This document shows positions 1-8,955 of a stretch of DNA of 64,000 nt, in pieces. This DNA is from Microbacterium sp. (GTDB lineage: Bacteria; Actinomycetota; Actinomycetes; Actinomycetales; Microbacteriaceae). Every line of letters begins with the position of its first letter. Position 1 is the first letter of the stretch. The position numbers were made by a program, and so were the translations under genes. The notes beneath the pieces are model-generated. The model saw nothing but the letters and a program-made list of their open reading frames with translations. It had not been told where the DNA came from and ran no database searches. Where the stretch lies: contig PNMM01000001.1 in assembly GCA_013823625.1 (NCBI GenBank), positions 930,001-994,000 on the forward strand. Direction: 5' to 3'.

Positions 1-965
1 CCTGCGCCGTACTGCGCGGTCGAGTCAAGCTCGAGGCGCCATCCCGCGTCGAGGCGGTTCACGACCACGCGAGACACTCGATAGAAGTCGTCGGCGAGTC
101 GTGCTTCGCGCTGAATCAGCGAGGCCTTCGTGAGCACCGTGTGGCGATCTTCTTCAGATACGCCCGCGGCGTCGAGTCGCGCGAAGGTCTCGTCAACGAG
201 GCGTCGAATGTGGTCTTCGGCCGTCGAACCGGGTTCGAAGGTGTACGTCGCCGGGAAGAGATAGCCCTCAATGTTCGGGGCGACATCGGGAATGCCGTAG
301 ATCGAGGGATCAGCGATGGCCGCCTCGTAGTCGGCGAGAGGAATTCCCGTGCCGGCAGACAGCGCGTCGATCACTTCACCGGCACGTAGCCCTTCGCGCA
401 CCGTCGCGCTCAACTCAACCTTGTTCGCAGGATCAAGCAGCGCATCGAGAGCCGACCGGGCCGACATCTCCTCTTGCAAGCGATACGTTCCCGGCACGAA
501 CGAGATCGACGGGTCCGCGAGCAGCAGGTCGTAGAACGCGTCGAAGCTCATGGTGACGCCTTGATCGACCAGCGAGGTCGCGACGTCAGAGCCGATCTCA
601 CCCGAGTAGATCGTCACGAGAACCTCGGTGCCGTTTCCGGTTCCTGCGTAGTCGTTGGGCAGCTCCCACCCGAGCAGCTCGCGCACCTGGCTCTCGTAGT
701 TCGACCAGACGTACCATGCGCCGCCAGCACCGATGCCGAGCAGGAGGGAGAAGATGCCGAGCAACACCCAGGGCCACCGACGACGGCGGCGCGTCGGCCG
801 GGGAGAGGACGAGCGCCCCCGCTTACCGCGCCGCGACTCACTCTCGCGGGCGGCACGACGACTCGACGGTGCTGCACTCTCGGCCGGAGCATCCGCTGAC
901 GAAGCAGCGGGTGATGCGGTCGGCTGTGAGCGGAAGATGTCGCCCCAGGGGTCGTTATCAGTCAC
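1..965 (-). CDS. mltG: Endolytic murein transglycosylase MltG, C-terminus cut by window edge
   Basis: Cleaves nascent peptidoglycan glycan strands at the outer face of the membrane and so sets strand length. About 321 residues are visible. A disordered, Arg-rich cytoplasmic N-terminus (1-63) is followed by one membrane segment (about 64-88, WPWVLLGIFSLLLGIGAGG) and then the YceG/MltG domain. The family motif around the catalytic glutamate (IQREA, Glu287) and the later VVNRL and LDSTAQYG motifs are all present. The GTG start overlaps the ruvX stop as GTGA, which fixes the start and indicates translational coupling. It is the last visible gene of the alaS-ruvX-mltG operon. The end of the gene lies outside the window. 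Confidence 0.95.
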   Translation of the reverse strand, partial: MTDNDPWGDIFRSQPTASPAASSADAPAESAAPSSRRAARESESRRGKRGRSSSPRPTRRRRRWPWVLLGIFSLLLGIGAGGAWYVWSNYESQVRELLGWELPNDYAGTGNGTEVLVTIYSGEIGSDVATSLVDQGVTMSFDAFYDLLLADPSISFVPGTYRLQEEMSARSALDALLDPANKVELSATVREGLRAGEVIDALSAGTGIPLADYEAAIADPSIYGIPDVAPNIEGYLFPATYTFEPGSTAEDHIRRLVDETFARLDAAGVSEEDRHTVLTKASLIQREARLADDFYRVSRVVVNRLDAGWRLELDSTAQYGA

Positions 966-1432
966 GCGATCGGTCGTCTTTCGTGCGGCTCGACGAGCGT
1001 GCCAGGCGGGTTCCCGGTCGAACGCTCGAGGTCGAGGGCGTGCTGAAGCAGAATAACAGCGGCAGCTTGGTCAACGACCGAACGCGAATTCCTCGCCGTG
1101 CGGCCCGCGTCCCGCAGGCCTCGCGCCGCACTGACGGTCGTCAGTCGTTCATCGACCAGGCGCACCGCAACCGCGAGCACCTCGGCGAGCTCACCAGCCA
1201 CGGCTCGCGAATCGTCGGTCGACGCAGTCTCGGCACCGCTCAACGACAGCGGCAGCCCCACGATCACCTCGATCGCCTCGTACTCCTCAACGAGGCGACG
1301 GATGCTCTCAACGGGTGCCTCGCGCCGAGCGAGCGTCTCGACCGGCGTCGCGAGCATGCCGTGGGGGTCGCTGCGCGCCACCCCGACGCGCGCTCGGCCC
1401 ACGTCGATGCCGAGTCGCACGCCGGCACGCAT
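962..1432 (-). CDS. ruvX: Putative pre-16S rRNA nuclease / Holliday-junction resolvase-like RuvX (YqgF)
   Basis: RNase H-fold nuclease of the YqgF family, associated with 5' maturation of 16S rRNA. At 156 residues it is of normal family length. Visible motifs are GIDVG (8-12, catalytic Asp10), VGLPLSLSG (58-66), VDERLTT (93-99) and VVDQAAAVIL (119-128, Asp121), so the acidic active-site set is complete. The ATG lies two bases after the alaS stop, and the TGA overlaps the mltG start. The alaS-ruvX-mltG order is common in actinobacteria. Confidence 0.94.
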   Translation of the reverse strand: MRAGVRLGIDVGRARVGVARSDPHGMLATPVETLARREAPVESIRRLVEEYEAIEVIVGLPLSLSGAETASTDDSRAVAGELAEVLAVAVRLVDERLTTVSAARGLRDAGRTARNSRSVVDQAAAVILLQHALDLERSTGNPPGTLVEPHERRPIA

Positions 1433-1434
1433 CG

Positions 1435-4092
1435 TTAGCGCCGCAGCTCAGCGAGCACGGCGTCGATCGCCGCGGGAATCGCCGACGGGTCAGTGCCCCC
1501 GCCCTGCGCGAGGTCGTCTTTGCCTCCACCGCCGCCACCGAGCACACCCGACGCGACGCGCGCGAGAGCGCCCGCTTTCGCACCGGCGTCGCGCGCCGTG
1601 GGCGTCGTCGCCACAATGACCGTCGCCTTGCCTGCCACCTCGGCTGCGAGCACGACGACCGTCGCCGAATCGCTCAGTCGGCCCCGAACGGTCGTTGCGA
1701 GCGTGCGCACGTCATCCGCCGAGCCGAGAGCGCCGAGGTTCTCGGCGACCACCGTGTACGGGCCGAGGGTCGAGGCTGCCGCGACGAGCGCGGGCACGCG
1801 TTCACTCAGCCGTGCCGATTCGTATTGCGCGATCGTCTTCTCGGCAGCCTTTAGTTGTGCGCTCAAGTCAGCGATGCGGTCGGCGAGCTGGTCGCGGGGA
1901 GTCTTGAGGCTGCTCGTCAATTGCTGCACCAGAGCGCGCTCCGTCGCGAACTCACGGAAGGCTTCGAGCCCCACGAGCGCCTCAACGCGTCGGTTGGTCG
2001 AGCCAACAGACGACTCGCTCACGAGGCTGATCATGCCAATTTCGGCCGAGCCGCTGACGTGAATACCGGCACACAACTCGCGCGACCAGGGGCCGCCGAT
2101 GTCCACGACACGCACGGTCTCGCCATACTTCTCGCCAAAGAGCGCCATCGCGCCGAGAGACTTCGCCTCGTCGAGCGCCATCACCCGCGTCGAGACCGGC
2201 AGATTGTCACGCACGGCGATGTTGCTGATCTCTTCGATCTCGCTGCGCGTCGCCGCGCTGAGTGCCTGGTTCCAGGTGAAGTCGAGCCGCATGTAGCCGG
2301 CCTTGTTGTACGACCCCGACTGGTGGGCGTCGTTGCCGAGCGTCTGACGCAGGGCCGCGTGAATGACATGGGTTGCAGAGTGCGCCTGGCTCGCCGAGCG
2401 ACGGTACACCGCGTCAACCTGCGTGGTCGCGGCGTCGCCCACATGCACTTCGCCCGAGCGCACCTGCACCGTGTGGCTGATGAGACCCTTGACGGGCTTC
2501 TGCACATCGAGAACCTCGAGGTCGAAGCCCGAGCCCACGATCGAGCCCTCGTCACTGTCTTGACCACCCGACTCGGCGTAGAGCGTCGTCTCGGCCAGGA
2601 TCACTTCGGCGATGTCACCGGCCTGGGCAACAGCAACGCTCTGGCCGTCGACGAGAATGCCGAGCACGGTCGTCTCGGCCTGCAACTCGTCGTACCCGAG
2701 AAAAGCCGTTTCGCCCGCTGCGCGGAACTCGCCGTAGACGCTCACGTCGGCGAGAGCGCCCTTCTTCGACTTCGCGTCAAGCTTCGCCCGCGTGCGCTGT
2801 TCTGCCATGAGGCGGTCGAACTCGGCGCGGTCGACGGTGAGTCCGTTCTCTTCGGCCATCTCGAGCGTGAGGTCGAGCGGAAACCCGAAGGTGTCGTGCA
2901 ACTGAAAAACCGTGTCGCCCGGCAGCGTCGTCGCGCCGGCGGCCGTTGTCTCGGCCACCGCGAGGTCAAGAATCGTCGTGCCCGCCACCAGCGTGCGCAA
3001 GAAGGCCTCTTCTTCGCCGAGGGCCAATCGCGACACGCGGTCATAGTGCTCGGTGATCTCGGGGTACGCCGAGCTCATGGCGTCGCGCGAGGCAGCAAAG
3101 AGCACCTCGAAGCTTGGCGCGTCCACGCCCAGCAACCGCATGGCACGGATGCTGCGCCGCAGCAAGCGACGCAGAATGTATCCCCGACCCTCGTTACCGG
3201 GCGCGACGCCATCGGTCATGAGCATGAGTGACGAGCGCACGTGGTCGGCGATGACGCGCATGCGCACGTCATCGTCGTGGTGGGCACCGTAGCGACGTCC
3301 GGACATCGTGGCAGCAGCATCCAGAACCGGACGCACTTGGTCGATCTCGTACATGTTCTCGACGCCTTGCGTCAGGAACGCGACGCGCTCCATGCCCATG
3401 CCGGTGTCGATGTTCTTGTTCGGCAGCTCGCCAAGAATCTCGAAGTCATTCTTGCCGGTGCCCTCACCGCGGAGGTACTGCATGAAGACGAGGTTCCAGA
3501 TCTCGACGTAGCGGTCGTCGTCGGTGGCCGGGCCACCATCAACGCCGTAGGCCTTGCCACGGTCGAAGAAGATCTCGGAGCACGGGCCGGCCGGGCCGGG
3601 CTGCCCCGTCGACCAGTAGTTGGTGTCCATGTCGAGACGCTGAATGCGGTCGTCGGGCAGGCCTGCGATCTTCTTCCACAGCGCGATCGCTTCATCGTCG
3701 TCTTTGTAGACCGTGACCCAGAGGTCTTTCTCGTCGAAGCCCATGCCGCCGTCACTCTGCGACGTGGTCAAGAGCTCCCAGGCGTACGAGATGGCGCCCT
3801 CTTTGAAGTAGTCGCCAAACGAGAAGTTGCCGTTCATCTGAAAGAACGTGCCGTGGCGCGGCGTCTTGCCGACCTCTTCAATGTCGTTCGTACGGATGCA
3901 CTTCTGCACGCTCGTCGCACGCGGGTACGGTGCCGGCACCACGCCCGTCAAGTACGGCACGAACGGAACCATGCCCGCGACCGTGAAGAGCAGCGTGGGG
4001 TCGTCACTGACGAGCGAAGCGGAGGGCACGACCGTGTGACCGCGAGTACCGAAGAACTCGAGCCACCGGCGCTGAATGTCGGCGGTCTGCAT
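1435..4092 (-). CDS. alaS: Alanyl-tRNA synthetase
   Basis: Charges tRNA-Ala with alanine in the cytoplasm. The 885-residue length is standard. The class II catalytic core is N-terminal, followed by the editing domain with zinc-binding motifs HSATH (about residue 569) and CAGIH (about 672), then a coiled coil and the C-terminal C-Ala domain. The Gly-rich GGGGGGKDDLAQGGG stretch near the end is a conserved feature of AlaRS. It is the first gene of the operon with ruvX and mltG. A factor-independent terminator lies only about 25 bases upstream, and I see no clear -10 box between that hairpin and the ATG. Confidence 0.98.
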   Translation of the reverse strand: MQTADIQRRWLEFFGTRGHTVVPSASLVSDDPTLLFTVAGMVPFVPYLTGVVPAPYPRATSVQKCIRTNDIEEVGKTPRHGTFFQMNGNFSFGDYFKEGAISYAWELLTTSQSDGGMGFDEKDLWVTVYKDDDEAIALWKKIAGLPDDRIQRLDMDTNYWSTGQPGPAGPCSEIFFDRGKAYGVDGGPATDDDRYVEIWNLVFMQYLRGEGTGKNDFEILGELPNKNIDTGMGMERVAFLTQGVENMYEIDQVRPVLDAAATMSGRRYGAHHDDDVRMRVIADHVRSSLMLMTDGVAPGNEGRGYILRRLLRRSIRAMRLLGVDAPSFEVLFAASRDAMSSAYPEITEHYDRVSRLALGEEEAFLRTLVAGTTILDLAVAETTAAGATTLPGDTVFQLHDTFGFPLDLTLEMAEENGLTVDRAEFDRLMAEQRTRAKLDAKSKKGALADVSVYGEFRAAGETAFLGYDELQAETTVLGILVDGQSVAVAQAGDIAEVILAETTLYAESGGQDSDEGSIVGSGFDLEVLDVQKPVKGLISHTVQVRSGEVHVGDAATTQVDAVYRRSASQAHSATHVIHAALRQTLGNDAHQSGSYNKAGYMRLDFTWNQALSAATRSEIEEISNIAVRDNLPVSTRVMALDEAKSLGAMALFGEKYGETVRVVDIGGPWSRELCAGIHVSGSAEIGMISLVSESSVGSTNRRVEALVGLEAFREFATERALVQQLTSSLKTPRDQLADRIADLSAQLKAAEKTIAQYESARLSERVPALVAAASTLGPYTVVAENLGALGSADDVRTLATTVRGRLSDSATVVVLAAEVAGKATVIVATTPTARDAGAKAGALARVASGVLGGGGGGKDDLAQGGGTDPSAIPAAIDAVLAELRR

Positions 4093-4116
4093 GAGGGGCT
4101 GTGGCGTCCTGTGTCG

Positions 4117-4143
4117 AAAAGGGGCGGGGCGCGAAGCCCCGCC
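4117..4143 (-). terminator. Rho-independent terminator upstream of alaS
   Basis: An 8-bp perfect stem (GGCGGGGC / GCCCCGCC on the plus strand, 4123-4130 and 4136-4143) with a 5-nt loop. On the minus strand it is followed by TTTT (4120-4117). It ends the transcript of the small gene at 4146-4373. Confidence 0.8.
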
Positions 4144-4145
4144 GG

Positions 4146-4373
4146 TTACTTGAGGCGGTTGGTGAGGTCAGCGATGGTGTCTTCGGCCTCGGCAACGGCG
4201 GCGCGAAGCTCGGCCTCGCGCTGCTTGTAGCCGTCGACCACGGCGGCACTGAATTCACGGGCCTTGGCGTCGACATCATCGAAGAACTGCTTGCCCTGCG
4301 GGGTCTTCGAGACTTGGTGGGCGGCGACGAAGCCGACCGCGATGCCAACGATGAGCCAAGCGGCGTTCTTCAT
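4146..4373 (-). CDS. Small membrane-anchored coiled-coil protein, unknown function
   Basis: A 75-residue protein. Residues 4-19 (AAWLIVGIAVGFVAAH) form one hydrophobic helix, followed by a charged region and a heptad-like C-terminus rich in Ala, Glu and Leu (QREAELRAAVAEAEDTIADL), likely a short coiled coil facing the cytoplasm. I chose the internal ATG at 4373 because GGGAG sits 6 bases before it. A longer in-frame start at 4412 would overlap the predicted -10 box. It lies between rpsD and alaS with its own promoter and terminator, so it is a separate transcription unit. I do not recognise a family. Confidence 0.75.
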   Translation of the reverse strand: MKNAAWLIVGIAVGFVAAHQVSKTPQGKQFFDDVDAKAREFSAAVVDGYKQREAELRAAVAEAEDTIADLTNRLK

Positions 4374-4414
4374 GGTTGCTCCCTCGTGAGAAGTCGTGAG
4401 TGGTGAACTCACTC

Positions 4415-4420
4415 AGCCTA
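4415..4420 (-). promoter_or_regulatory. Predicted -10 box (TAGGCT) for the small gene at 4146-4373
   Basis: TAGGCT on the minus strand, about 42 bases before the ATG at 4373, just downstream of the rpsD terminator. The inferred RNA start is near 4408. No convincing -35 element is visible. Confidence 0.5.
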
Positions 4421-4436
4421 GCGGCCCAACGCAAAC

Positions 4437-4463
4437 GGGGGCCCGGCGTGAAGCCGGACCCCC
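4437..4463 (-). terminator. rpsD terminator hairpin
   Basis: An 11-bp stem (4437-4447 with 4453-4463) and 5-nt loop 19 bases after the rpsD stop, followed by GTTTGCGTT on the minus strand. The one imperfect pair is C·A if read from plus-strand RNA but G·U if read from minus-strand RNA. The hairpin is therefore fully paired only in the rpsD direction. Confidence 0.75.
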
Positions 4464-4481
4464 GAGTGACTGTGGGTGGTG

Positions 4482-5111
4482 TTAGCGCGCTGCGTAGTAC
4501 TCGACGACGAGCTGAACTTCGCAGGTCACGGGAACCTCGGCGCGCTTGGGGCGACGCACGAGACGCGACTGCAGCTTGTCGAGCTCGACCTCGAGGTAGG
4601 CCGGAACCTTGGGCAGAACGTCGACGTGACCGCCGGCGGCCGCCACCTGGAACGGCTCGGTGCCCTCAGAGCGCGGCTTGACGTGGATGAGCTGGCCCGG
4701 CTTGACGCGGAACGACGGGCGGTCGACGAGCTGGCCGTCAACCATGATGTGGCGGTGCACAACCATCTGGCGGGCCTGAGCCGTCGTGCGGGCGAAGCCC
4801 GAACGCAGCACGAGCGCGTCGAGACGCATCTCGAGCAGCTCGACGAGGTTCTCACCGGTCAAGCCAGCCGAACGGCGGGCCTCGTTGAACGCGATCTTGA
4901 GCTGGGCCTCGCGGATGCCGTACTGGGCGCGCAGACGCTGCTTCTCGCGCAGACGAACGGCGTAGTCGCTATCAGCCTTGCGCTTGGTGCGGCCGTGCTC
5001 ACCGGGAGCGTAAGGGCGCTTCTCGAGGTACTTGGCGGCCTTCGGGGTGAGGGCGATGCCGAGCGCGCGCGAGAGACGGGTCTTGCTACGAGTGCGTGAC
5101 TTAGTAGACAC
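4482..5111 (-). CDS. rpsD: 30S ribosomal protein S4
   Basis: Binds 16S rRNA early in assembly of the small subunit. 209 residues. The N-terminal S4 domain is followed by the S4 RNA-binding motif (about 96-160: DALVLRSGFARTTAQARQ to RVKPGQLIHV). It lacks the N-terminal Cys cluster seen in some bacterial S4 proteins; the only Cys is near the C-terminus. It is therefore the zinc-free form. It is monocistronic here, with its own promoter and terminator. The start ATG has GGAAGGAAAC upstream. Confidence 0.98.
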   Translation of the reverse strand: MSTKSRTRSKTRLSRALGIALTPKAAKYLEKRPYAPGEHGRTKRKADSDYAVRLREKQRLRAQYGIREAQLKIAFNEARRSAGLTGENLVELLEMRLDALVLRSGFARTTAQARQMVVHRHIMVDGQLVDRPSFRVKPGQLIHVKPRSEGTEPFQVAAAGGHVDVLPKVPAYLEVELDKLQSRLVRRPKRAEVPVTCEVQLVVEYYAAR

Positions 5112-5246
5112 GGTTTCCTTCCATGGGCGTGGCCGAGAATTTCAGCGGCTCACGGGCGTACACCGCTCCGTCCGGTCCGAACGCACGCCGAGGCGCTTCG
5201 GTGGATGCTACGAGGGAGGGTGTGCCCATATCTAACGGGCCGAGCA

Positions 5247-5252
5247 AGCCTA
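5247..5252 (-). promoter_or_regulatory. rpsD: Predicted rpsD -10 box with long 5' leader
   Basis: TAGGCT on the minus strand just after the rarA stop. The inferred start near 5240 leaves a leader of about 129 bases (5112-5240). In many bacteria S4 autoregulates through mRNA structure. I see several GC-rich self-complementary stretches but no recognised S4 leader fold. Confidence 0.5.
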
Positions 5253-5274
5253 CCAGAGGCAGTCGGCGCCCGAC

Positions 5275-6654
5275 TCACTCCCCTGGTTTGTCGCCCGCAG
5301 GCTCGCCGCGCGTGATGGCGCGAAGCTTCGCGAGGCGAGCCGAGATCTCTCGCTCATGACCGCGCTCGGTCGGCCGGTAGTACTCGAGACCCAAGAGCGG
5401 ATCAGGAAGGTACTGCTGCTGCGCGACGCCCACGGGCTCGTCATGCGGGTAGACGTAGCCCTTTCCGTGGCCGAGTCGTTTGGCCCCGGGATAGTGCGCA
5501 TCGCGCAACGGCTTCGGAACCCGGCCCAGCCGCCCGGCCCGCACGTCGGCGATCGCCGCATCGATACCGAGGTACGCGGCGTTCGACTTGGGTGCTGTTG
5601 CGAGGTAGACCACCGCCTCAGCGAGCGGAATGCGACCCTCCGGCATGCCAATGAGTTGAACGGCTTGAGCCGCCGCGACGGCAATCGGCAACGCTTGCGG
5701 GTCGGCCATCCCAATGTCTTCTGCTGCCGAGATGATGACGCGTCGCGCAATGAACCGCGGATCTTCTCCCGCCTCGATCATGCGCGCCAAATAGTGCAGT
5801 GCCGCGTCAGGGTCACTCCCCCGAATCGACTTAATGAAGGCGCTGATGACGTCGTAGTGCTCGTCGCCCTGTTTGTCGTAGCGCAGCAGAGCGCGGTCAA
5901 CAGCCGCCGCCACGATCTCTGGCGTGATGACGGGATGCTCGCTCGCGTCGTCGCCATCGCCCGCGGCCCGCGCCTCGGCCACCGCCGACTGAGCCGCCGC
6001 TTCGAGCGCCGTCAACGCTCGGCGCGCATCGCCCGAAGCCAACCGCACAATGGCCTCTCGCGCCGCAGGATCGAGCACCACCGAGCCCGAGAGCCCGCGC
6101 GGGTCGACGACTGCCCGATCGACAAGCACCCCGAGGTCATCGTCACTCAGGGTCTCGAGCGTGAGAAGCAGGCTGCGGCTGAGCAATGGCGCGATGACCG
6201 AGAACGAGGGGTTCTCGGTGGTCGCCGCGATGAGAATGACCCACCCGTTTTCGACACCCGGAAGCAAGGCGTCTTGCTGCGCTTTCGTGAACCGGTGAAT
6301 CTCGTCGAGAAACAAGACCGTCGAGGTGCCGTGGAGGTCACGATCGGCGAGGGCACGCTCCATGACCTCACGCACGTCTTTCACCCCCGCCGTCACAGCA
6401 GAGAGTTCGACGAAACGGCGTCCACTTGATCGTGCAATCGCTTGCGCCAGTGTCGTCTTGCCCGTTCCCGGCGGGCCCCACAAGATCACCGAGACGGCGC
6501 TGGGGGCCCGGCCGGTGTCGTCGCTCGCGAGGCTTACGAGAGGGGATCCGGCGCGCAACAGGTGCCGCTGACCCGCGACCTCATCGAGGCGCGTCGGCCG
6601 CATGCGTACCGCGAGAGGAACCGCGGACGAGCCGAGGCCCGGCTGAGCATCCAT
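5275..6654 (-). CDS. rarA: Replication-associated recombination protein A (RarA/MgsA AAA+ ATPase)
   Basis: Clamp-loader-related AAA+ ATPase that acts at stalled replication forks. 459 residues, normal length. Walker A GPPGTGKT (60-67), Walker B LFLDEIH (114-120) and the sensor region AATTENPS (143-150) are intact. The C-terminal half carries the MgsA helical and tetramerisation domains ([22 protein letters not shown]-type region near 265-290). The ATG lies 6 bases after a TAGCCT box, suggesting a leaderless mRNA. It is divergent from the cyclophilin gene. Confidence 0.96.
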   Translation of the reverse strand: MDAQPGLGSSAVPLAVRMRPTRLDEVAGQRHLLRAGSPLVSLASDDTGRAPSAVSVILWGPPGTGKTTLAQAIARSSGRRFVELSAVTAGVKDVREVMERALADRDLHGTSTVLFLDEIHRFTKAQQDALLPGVENGWVILIAATTENPSFSVIAPLLSRSLLLTLETLSDDDLGVLVDRAVVDPRGLSGSVVLDPAAREAIVRLASGDARRALTALEAAAQSAVAEARAAGDGDDASEHPVITPEIVAAAVDRALLRYDKQGDEHYDVISAFIKSIRGSDPDAALHYLARMIEAGEDPRFIARRVIISAAEDIGMADPQALPIAVAAAQAVQLIGMPEGRIPLAEAVVYLATAPKSNAAYLGIDAAIADVRAGRLGRVPKPLRDAHYPGAKRLGHGKGYVYPHDEPVGVAQQQYLPDPLLGLEYYRPTERGHEREISARLAKLRAITRGEPAGDKPGE

Positions 6655-6660
6655 AACTCC

Positions 6661-6666
6661 AGGCTA
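6661..6666 (-). promoter_or_regulatory. rarA: Leaderless-type -10 box of rarA (TAGCCT)
   Basis: TAGCCT followed by 6 bases and then the ATG at 6654. With an RNA start 6-7 bases after the hexamer, the mRNA would begin at or next to the start codon. Confidence 0.6.
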
Positions 6667-6719
6667 CCGGCCATGGCCGACCCGCCCGCAGGCGCAAGCA
6701 GGCGGTATGGAGCCTCGAC

Positions 6720-6725
6720 TAGAGT
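6720..6725 (+). promoter_or_regulatory. Predicted -10 box (TAGAGT) of the cyclophilin gene
   Basis: TAGAGT about 50 bases upstream of the GTG at 6776. The inferred RNA start is near 6732. It shares the short divergent intergenic region with the rarA promoter. Confidence 0.5.
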
Positions 6726-6775
6726 TCACTGCGGCGCGGACCGCACAACGCCGACCGTCGCCGAATGGAGGAGCA

Positions 6776-7546
6776 GTGGCAGCCGCATCGGCCAACAACC
6801 GTGAAGCGCAGGATCGTCTGCGTCGCTACCAGGCACGACAGACCGTGCACGAGTCGAAGATTGCGCGACGCAAGCGCGACAACCTCATCGCTGTACTAGC
6901 GATCGTGGTGGTCGGCGCTCTCGCCGCAACCGCGCAAATCGTCTACTTCACGGCTGGCCCCGGAACCCCTGAGCCGGTCGCCAGCGCCAGCCCCACTCCC
7001 ACGCCGAGCGCAGTGGCCGCGCCCGACCCGGCGCTGAGCGAATCGCGAACCTGGACCGGCACGATGACCCTCAACGGTGGCCTTGAACTTGGCTACGAGC
7101 TTGACGGCGCCGCAGCGCCGCAGGCTGTCGCGTCGTTCGTCACGCTCGCACAGCAAGGCTTCTTCGACGGCCTCGCCTGCCACCGCCTCACGACCGCCGG
7201 CATCTTCGTGCTGCAGTGTGGTGACCCCAACGGCGACGGCACGGGTGGCCCCGACTATCGCTTCGGCCCCATTGAGAATGCCCCGCTCGACAACATCTAC
7301 ACCACGGGAGTCATCGCGATGGCCCGCCAAAGCGGTGACGGCGCGAGCATGGGAAGCCAGTTTTTCATCGTCTACGACAACTCGCCGATTCCGGCCGATG
7401 CCGCCGGCGGTTACACCGTCATGGGTCGAGTGACGAGCGGGCTGGATGCTCTCATCACCGACATCGTCTCGGCAGGCGTCGACGGCGGCGGTACCGACGG
7501 TCCCCCGGCCGTTCCCGCCGTGCTGACGGGCATCACGATCCAATAG
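6776..7546 (+). CDS. Membrane-anchored cyclophilin-type peptidyl-prolyl isomerase
   Basis: Predicted to catalyse proline cis-trans isomerisation in proteins outside the membrane. 256 residues from the GTG at 6776, chosen because GGAGGA precedes it. A basic cytoplasmic N-terminus (1-36) leads to one membrane segment (37-57), a Pro/Thr/Ala linker (61-87) and a cyclophilin domain (about 94-256). Family motifs are FFDGLACHRL (129-138), CGDPNGDGTGGPDY (148-161) and GSQFFI (193-198). The usual FHR is CHR here, but the catalytic Arg137 is kept. Two Cys (135 and 148) flank the active-site strand. Confidence 0.9.
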   Translation: MAAASANNREAQDRLRRYQARQTVHESKIARRKRDNLIAVLAIVVVGALAATAQIVYFTAGPGTPEPVASASPTPTPSAVAAPDPALSESRTWTGTMTLNGGLELGYELDGAAAPQAVASFVTLAQQGFFDGLACHRLTTAGIFVLQCGDPNGDGTGGPDYRFGPIENAPLDNIYTTGVIAMARQSGDGASMGSQFFIVYDNSPIPADAAGGYTVMGRVTSGLDALITDIVSAGVDGGGTDGPPAVPAVLTGITIQ

Positions 7547-7596
7547 CGATCCGCATCGAGGGCAGTGCATCCTGACCCCCGTTGCCGACCGTGCAC

Positions 7597-7602
7597 TACG
7601 CT
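7597..7602 (+). promoter_or_regulatory. Possible -10 box (TACGCT) for the DUF349 gene
   Basis: TACGCT 57 bases before the GTG at 7659. It matches the TANNNT pattern seen elsewhere in the window, but no -35 is evident. Confidence 0.35.
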
Positions 7603-7658
7603 GAAAAACCGCGCGATGACAGTCGTGCGCGTGCGCACTCGATGAGGATGAAGCAGAC

Positions 7659-8891
7659 GTGGCAGCCAACGAGAACACCCCCTGGGGCCGGGTTGACGAG
7701 ACCGGCACGGTCTACGTCACCGACCGTGGCGTCGAGCGCGCCGTCGGCCAGTACCCCGACGGAACGCCAGAAGAGGCGCTCGCCTACTTCACGCGCAAGT
7801 ACGTTGAGCTCGACGGCCAGGTGCGCCTGCTCGAACAGCGCGCGAAAGCCGGTGCCCCGGCGAGCGATGTCGCCAAGACCGTAACCTCACTGACCGCTGC
7901 CCTCGAGACCGCCGCCGCCGTCGGTGACCTCGACTCGCTGCGCACCCGCGTGGGCGCGCTCACGGCAACGGTTGAGAAGCTCACCGAAGAGCAAAAGGCC
8001 GAAGCAGCCGCCGCCACGGAGGCGGCGCTCGCCGAGCGTACGGCGATCGTCGAAGCCGCCGAAGCGCTCGCGGCGAAAGACCCCCAGTCGGTGCAGTGGA
8101 AGCAGACCTCTGCCGCGCTTGACGAGCTCTTCACACGCTGGAAAGACCACCAGACCAACGGCCCTCGCCTTCCGAAAAAGGCCGGCGACGATCTCTGGAA
8201 GCGGTTCCGCGCAGCACGCACGACGGTCGAAAACAACCGTCGGGCCTTCTTCGCGGGTCTCGACTCTGAACACAAAGAAGTTCGCACCCGCAAGCAAGAA
8301 CTCATCGACAAGGCTGTTGCCCTCGCGTCTCAGGGCACGGCCGCAATTCCGGCATACCGCCGCCTGCTCGACGAGTGGAAGCTCGCGGGTCGGGCCGGCA
8401 AGAAGATCGACGACGCCCTGTGGGCACAGTTCAAGGCAGCGGGCGACGCGCTCTACGCTGCCAAGGCAGAAGTCGACGCACGCGAGAACGAAGAGTTTGC
8501 GGGCAATCTAGCCGTCAAGCTCGCCATTCTCGACGAAGCAGCACCCCTGCTCACCGCGACCGATCGCGTGCAAGCGCGGGCGACACTCTCGAACATTCAA
8601 CGAAAGTGGGATGCCGCGGGCAAGGTCCCGCGCGACCACGTGAAGTCGGTCGAAGACCGCATGCGACAGATCGAGCTCGCCGTCAAGAAGCTCGAAGAAG
8701 AGCACTGGAACCGCTCCGACCCCGAGAAGAAGGCACGCTCAGAAGGACTCGCCGCCCAGCTCGAACAAGCGATTGCCGGTCTCGAGGCCGACCTCGCCGC
8801 CGCAACGGCAGCGAAGAACGTCAAGAAAATCGCCGAGCTCACCGAGGCACTCGAGGCACGACGTGCCTGGCTCGGCGCGGTCGACCGCTGA
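7659..8891 (+). CDS. DUF349 domain protein
   Basis: A 410-residue, highly charged, largely helical protein with repeated DUF349 units, visible as repeated W-K/R...R..F-type helices (for example WKRFRAARTTVENNRRAFF and WAQFKAAGDALYAAKAEVDARE). Residues about 90-135 are Ala/Glu-rich and probably coiled coil. There is no signal peptide or membrane segment, so it should be cytoplasmic. DUF349 proteins have no settled biochemical role that I know of. The GTG start has a GAGGA-type ribosome site about 12 bases upstream. Confidence 0.85.
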   Translation: MAANENTPWGRVDETGTVYVTDRGVERAVGQYPDGTPEEALAYFTRKYVELDGQVRLLEQRAKAGAPASDVAKTVTSLTAALETAAAVGDLDSLRTRVGALTATVEKLTEEQKAEAAAATEAALAERTAIVEAAEALAAKDPQSVQWKQTSAALDELFTRWKDHQTNGPRLPKKAGDDLWKRFRAARTTVENNRRAFFAGLDSEHKEVRTRKQELIDKAVALASQGTAAIPAYRRLLDEWKLAGRAGKKIDDALWAQFKAAGDALYAAKAEVDARENEEFAGNLAVKLAILDEAAPLLTATDRVQARATLSNIQRKWDAAGKVPRDHVKSVEDRMRQIELAVKKLEEEHWNRSDPEKKARSEGLAAQLEQAIAGLEADLAAATAAKNVKKIAELTEALEARRAWLGAVDR

Positions 8892-8955
8892 TCGTTTCTC
8901 CACAAAAACGGCACCCAGCGGTCACAGGGTGACGAATCGGGGCACACTCCCCCGC

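Noticed and set aside
1855-3231. A 458-residue plus-strand frame opposite alaS
   Set aside because: Shadow of alaS; no start context or motif.
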